Part shown: positions 61,151-64,000 of the stretch, piece after piece
How positions within the stretch are numbered: the first letter of the stretch is position 1
How the letters are laid out: each line of letters starts with the position of its first letter
Assembly: GCF_009827445.1 (NCBI RefSeq)
Contig: NZ_WTYI01000001.1
Span: 2,598,511 to 2,662,510 of the forward strand
Length of the DNA: 64,000 nt
Source of the DNA: Qipengyuania aquimaris
Lineage (GTDB): Bacteria > Pseudomonadota > Alphaproteobacteria > Sphingomonadales > Sphingomonadaceae
Reading direction: 5' to 3'
The notes under the pieces: generated by a model
Databases searched by the model: none
Seen by the model: the letters and a program-made list of their open reading frames with translations, nothing else
What the model was told of the DNA's origin: nothing
Position numbers and translations under genes: made by a program

Positions 61151-61738
61151 ATGAGCAAATCAGGTCAATTTGAGCCGCTTCCGGAAGCCCGATTCAAGAT
61201 TGAGTTCGTAGACGGGATTGAGGCGATTACTGTTCGGGCATCCCGAAACTGGTTCATAATCCCGTTCATTGGCGTTTGGTTGACGCTTTGGACCTTTGGA
61301 GGTGTGGCAGCATTTAGTCAGCTGTTCTCTGGTGAGGCTCAGCTTTTCCTAGCTGTCTGGCTCGTTGGCTGGGCAATTGGTTGGCTGTTCGCCGCTTCGT
61401 GGCTTGGTTGGCAGCTAGGCGGGAAGCTTCGCGTCGCGGTGCAGGAGCAAGCTATGATCTACCATTGGACCATGCCTTTTGTTTCAAAAACTAAACGTTA
61501 CGATGCACGGCAAGTGAAGAAGCTCCGAGTGGGCCGATCAATGTGGCCTTGGGGAGGTGGCTTCATGAATGTGAGCTATCCTCCCTTCTTTCCAATGATG
61601 CCTGGCAGCGTTCAATTCGACTACGGCGGGCGGACCATGAACTTGATGCCTGGCCTCGACGAGGCGGAAGGCCAACAAATCGTTGATTGGCTCAGTCAAA
61701 GACTGCCACGAAGCACGATTGCAGCACGTAAGGACTAG
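61151..61738 (+). CDS. Cassette gene: two-helix membrane protein
   Basis: 195 residues. Soluble N-terminus, two adjacent helices (WFIIPFIGVWLTLWTFGGVA; LFLAVWLVGWAIGWLFAASW), then a PH-like soluble tail ending in IVDWLSQRLPRS. Start ATG after CACGCG has a weak ribosome site. Stop 1 bp before repeat copy 15. Confidence 0.72.
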   Translation: MSKSGQFEPLPEARFKIEFVDGIEAITVRASRNWFIIPFIGVWLTLWTFGGVAAFSQLFSGEAQLFLAVWLVGWAIGWLFAASWLGWQLGGKLRVAVQEQAMIYHWTMPFVSKTKRYDARQVKKLRVGRSMWPWGGGFMNVSYPPFFPMMPGSVQFDYGGRTMNLMPGLDEAEGQQIVDWLSQRLPRSTIAARKD

Positions 61739-61739
61739 C

Positions 61740-61825
61740 GTCCGCAACCGGGTCGTTAGCGGCTGGTCCGCTTTTGACACAGCGGCAACTCGGCAAATCA
61801 GTCATAAAATGGGTGGGGAGCTGTC
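61740..61825 (+). repeat. Array repeat, copy 15
   Basis: 86 bp; GTCCGCAACCGGGTCGTTAG at the left, GGGTGGGGAGCTGTC at the right. Confidence 0.92.
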
Positions 61826-61867
61826 TGTCTGCTATTGCAGCGAACTTGCAAAAAAGCGGACACGATC

Positions 61868-62305
61868 TCATCGTTTAGCCATTCGCTTCCATCTGCGTTG
61901 TCGATGAGCGTAGAAGGCTCTTGCGAAAAGAGCGACGAATGGTGTGAGCACGCCAGCCGAAACATCGACCCGATCAGTATAACGTGTTCCGTCCCCTTCG
62001 GGTTGGACGATGATCCAGTGGTCCCACTTCTTCGCCATGGTCCCATGCCCATTATCCCTTAGCGTCATAGGCGGAGCATCGGGGGGATACTCGATCCCAA
62101 TTGTTTGATTGCCGATGGGAAGGACACCGAACAGGCGCATGCTGGCAGGATATTCTCCTTCTTTCCAAACTGCTGGAAAGGCAGGCGCTTTTGGCTTGAA
62201 CCGGATAAGAGGGCCAGCCACGAAATCCAGGGTAGAAGACTGTTTTACACGCTCCCAAACCCACTCCGGTTTTTGTGGAAGCGAACAGCTTAATTCAACA
62301 CGCAT
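61868..62305 (-). CDS. Cassette gene: SRPBCC-superfamily protein
   Basis: 145 residues from MRVELSCSLPQKPEWVWERV, typical of START/SRPBCC proteins that bind hydrophobic ligands. WDHWIIVQPEGDGTRYTDRV and a C-terminal amphipathic helix (FVALFARAFYAHRQRRWKR) complete the fold. Ligand unknown. Confidence 0.8.
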   Translation of the reverse strand: MRVELSCSLPQKPEWVWERVKQSSTLDFVAGPLIRFKPKAPAFPAVWKEGEYPASMRLFGVLPIGNQTIGIEYPPDAPPMTLRDNGHGTMAKKWDHWIIVQPEGDGTRYTDRVDVSAGVLTPFVALFARAFYAHRQRRWKRMAKR

Positions 62306-62366
62306 ATCTCGCCTTTTGATCATATTAGACGGACAACTTTTGACCAGATTTAGTCGTGAGATCTAG

Positions 62367-62452
62367 GTCCGCAATCGGGTCGTTAGCTGCCCGTCCGCTC
62401 CTGGCACATCGCTAGCTCGGTAAAACTGTCATCAAGTGGGTGGAAAGCAGAC
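62367..62452 (+). repeat. Array repeat, copy 16
   Basis: 86 bp; GTCCGC to GCAGAC, interior identical in type to copy 10. Confidence 0.95.
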
Positions 62453-62489
62453 ATTGCGCCAGAGCGTTCTCGAAGGCATCCTGCTCCGC

Positions 62490-62816
62490 ATGAAGCATCC
62501 TGAAGCGCAATACGTGGTCGAAGTAACAGTTGACGATGAGATTGTTTGTCGAGCGCCCAAGCAGGCTGAGCAGCGCATCAAGATGACGGACCTTGCTGCG
62601 GTTTATGTCGAGACAAACGGCGATGCCCCTTGGGGAGCAGACGTTTGGTGGCTTCTAAACGACAGCACCGGCCAAACGAAGGTCGCCTTTCCTCAGTTGG
62701 CGACCGGCGAAACGGAGGCACTCGCTCGACTGCAACAATTACCCGGCTTCGCAACACGGGGAATGAACTCGACCGACAATGCGCGTTTCGAATGCTGGCC
62801 ATCACCCGTCGAGTGA
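62490..62816 (+). CDS. Cassette gene: unknown small protein
   Basis: 108 residues from MKHPEAQYVVEVTVDDEIVC; the frame starting inside the repeat is rejected. Alternating beta pattern (TDLAAVYVETNGDAPWGADV). No family recognised. Stop 2 bp before repeat copy 17. Confidence 0.7.
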   Translation: MKHPEAQYVVEVTVDDEIVCRAPKQAEQRIKMTDLAAVYVETNGDAPWGADVWWLLNDSTGQTKVAFPQLATGETEALARLQQLPGFATRGMNSTDNARFECWPSPVE

Positions 62817-62818
62817 AT

Positions 62819-62904
62819 GGCAGCAATCGGGTCGTTAGCTGACCGTCCGCTCCTAGCAAAAAGCTAACTCGATAGAACAGTCACGAACTGGGTGGTAAGC
62901 GGCC
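62819..62904 (+). repeat. Array repeat, copy 17
   Basis: 86 bp; termini GGCAGC and GCGGCC, the same left variant as copy 3. Confidence 0.92.
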
Positions 62905-62959
62905 ATTGCTTCGCGACTTTAGGCTTTCAGAGGTCCAGACCCTGTGGCACTGCCTAAGC

Positions 62960-63355
62960 ATGGATAACGGCTTTAATTACCTCCGCAAAAAAGCACTCAT
63001 GTATTTTGGCGGTGGTAGCGTGGTCCTCTTGCTGATTGTCGTGACGTTCTTCGGACGCGAGCCCCCTACCTCTTCGATAGCTGTAGGCACCTACGCTAGC
63101 GAATGTTGCGGTTCGTTGAGGTTGGATGAGAACTCTGTTTTCGTGGACGGACTGGCCGTCCCTTATACTATGGGACAGAGCAACCAAGGGGTTCATGTGG
63201 TGCCAGCTGAAACGATCCTCATTCGGAATGGCAAGCTTACGGTAAGCCCTAATGACCACCTGCGCACCCTTCCGCTCAACGACAGAGAAGAGCCGAGCTC
63301 GTTGCAAGTGTTTGATATAGACACCCACGAACTGGTCGAATTCGTAAGGCGCTAA
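62960..63355 (+). CDS. Cassette gene: single-pass membrane protein
   Basis: 131 residues. One N-terminal helix (MYFGGGSVVLLLIVVTFFG) and a soluble beta-rich domain with a CC pair (YASECCGSLRLDE). No family recognised. Stop 1 bp before repeat copy 18. Confidence 0.7.
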   Translation: MDNGFNYLRKKALMYFGGGSVVLLLIVVTFFGREPPTSSIAVGTYASECCGSLRLDENSVFVDGLAVPYTMGQSNQGVHVVPAETILIRNGKLTVSPNDHLRTLPLNDREEPSSLQVFDIDTHELVEFVRR

Positions 63356-63356
63356 T

Positions 63357-63442
63357 ATCCGCAATCGGGTCGTTACCTGCCGGTCCGCTTTTGGCCCACG
63401 CCTAACTCGGCAAATCAGTCACGAACTGGGTGGGAAGCGGAC
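63357..63442 (+). repeat. Array repeat, copy 18
   Basis: 86 bp, differing from copy 19 only at the first base. Interior GTTACCTGCCGG and GCCTAACTCGGC. Confidence 0.95.
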
Positions 63443-63449
63443 AATCGAG

Positions 63450-63818
63450 CTAAGTCGATGGAACCGCTTTGGAGCTGCCGCCTCCCCAATTTCGTCGGGT
63501 CCAATCACTTTCGCGGAGTTCGTCTGGCAGTTGCGCGAGTGTCAATTTTGCGGCTGCCCTAATCTGTTCCCATCTAGGATCATCATGGAGTGCTTTCCGT
63601 TCCCAGAAAACCGCATCGGAGGGGACGCAAATTGAGCCGATCATGCGTTCTAATTCGGCGACCGTTTTGGCTTCTTTGGCGCTCAATTCTTGGTATTCCA
63701 TCATGTGGTCACGAGCTATGGCAATGTCATTGAACTCCATCACTAGCTCGTCATTTCCATATGCTTCAGCGCTTTCGCCATCGGTCAATTGAGAGAAAAT
63801 ATTGTCGAGCCACTGCAC
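63450..63818 (-). CDS. Cassette gene: unknown soluble protein
   Basis: 122 residues, acidic helical (EFNDIAIARDHMMEYQELSA; RWEQIRAAAKLTLAQLPDEL) with a short glycine-serine tail. No family recognised. Stop 7 bp after repeat copy 18. Confidence 0.68.
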   Translation of the reverse strand: MQWLDNIFSQLTDGESAEAYGNDELVMEFNDIAIARDHMMEYQELSAKEAKTVAELERMIGSICVPSDAVFWERKALHDDPRWEQIRAAAKLTLAQLPDELRESDWTRRNWGGGSSKAVPST

Positions 63819-63914
63819 CTGCTTGATGGCGGGCGATGCTAGCTAGCAGTTGAACAGCTTCTCTCAGGTTGGTGTATCTCGTCATTGCCACTTCATATTA
63901 GACAGCGCATGAAT

Positions 63915-64000
63915 GTCCGCAATCGGGTCGTTACCTGCCGGTCCGCTTTTGGCCCACGCCTAACTCGGCAAATCAGTCACGAACTGGGTGGGAAGCGGAC
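63915..64000 (+). repeat. Array repeat, copy 19 (ends with the window)
   Basis: 86 bp, complete, GTCCGC to GCGGAC. Its last base is the last base of the window, so the array probably continues. Confidence 0.95.

Noticed and set aside
52645..64000. Array as a canonical integron or CALIN with attC sites
   Set aside because: The GTT and AAC boxes are in the wrong order for attC, no IntI-type recombinase is visible, and genes face both ways about equally. Kept as an analogous, not identical, system.
52645..64000. CRISPR array
   Set aside because: Units are 86 bp, intervals are hundreds of bases and contain genes; no cas genes are present.
52645..64000. MITE with target-site duplications
   Set aside because: Terminal inverted GTCCGC/GCGGAC fits, but I found no matching direct flanks at the copies I compared (10, 14, 18, and the one at 34731).

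Overview
The window looks like chromosomal DNA of an alphaproteobacterium of the Sphingomonadales, probably Erythrobacteraceae. Reasons are the high GC, the TonB-receptor-centred sugar locus, the serine recombinase with DUF2924 and DUF3489 partners, GAAC-N7-GAAC LexA boxes, and the general gene repertoire. The genus is inference.

Region 1 (0.1-14.7 kb) is ordinary backbone: a DASS anion transporter, a DUF547 protein, infC, the nuclease gene pdeM, hemF, a GH16 glucanase, an M1 aminopeptidase, the stringent-response enzyme Rsh, a cyclophilin operon, hspQ and two tRNA-Ser genes. Region 2 (14.7-19.9 kb) is a mobile module next to tRNA-Ser(CGA): a large serine recombinase with DUF2924 and DUF3489, a ParB-methyltransferase fusion and two DUF5681 proteins. 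Region 3 (20.0-27.1 kb) is a LacI-controlled sucrose/fructan locus: regulator, GPH-type symporter, paired operators, TonB receptor, GH68 fructosyltransferase and ROK fructokinase. Region 4 (27.4-31.5 kb) is a four-gene set of exported proteins including a lipase with a ricin-type tail. Region 5 (31.7-37.2 kb) carries regulators and hydrolases separated by minus-strand copies of an 86-bp repeat and ends at an intact tyrosine recombinase. Region 6 (37.6-50.9 kb) holds a LexA-boxed Y-family polymerase, a photolyase, a GntA-like/DUF1989/DUF421 operon, two Crp/Fnr paralogues with a sulfotransferase, and a glycosyltransferase cluster with a fused sucrose-phosphate synthase/phosphatase.

Region 7 (51.2-64.0 kb) is the standout. 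An IS6-family element has removed all but the last 54 codons of a second tyrosine recombinase closely related to the one at 36.6 kb. Behind it come 19 same-orientation copies of a repeat that is almost always exactly 86 bp. Between the copies lie, usually one per interval, small unrelated genes in either orientation: lipoproteins, membrane proteins, a barstar-like protein, an SRPBCC protein, a tRNA-Ser-like sequence and several unknowns. The last copy ends on the last base of the window, so the array continues.

The layout resembles an integron cassette array, but the repeat does not have canonical attC architecture and the recombinase is not a recognisable IntI. Both recombinase copies have the same downstream order: stop codon, hairpin with an 11-bp stem, then a half-repeat in the same relative orientation. 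My main hypothesis is a cassette-collecting system, distinct from known integrons, that uses this recombinase family and the 86-bp repeat. A passive dispersed repeat is the main alternative. No searches were run; family assignments rest on motifs and remembered protein families.
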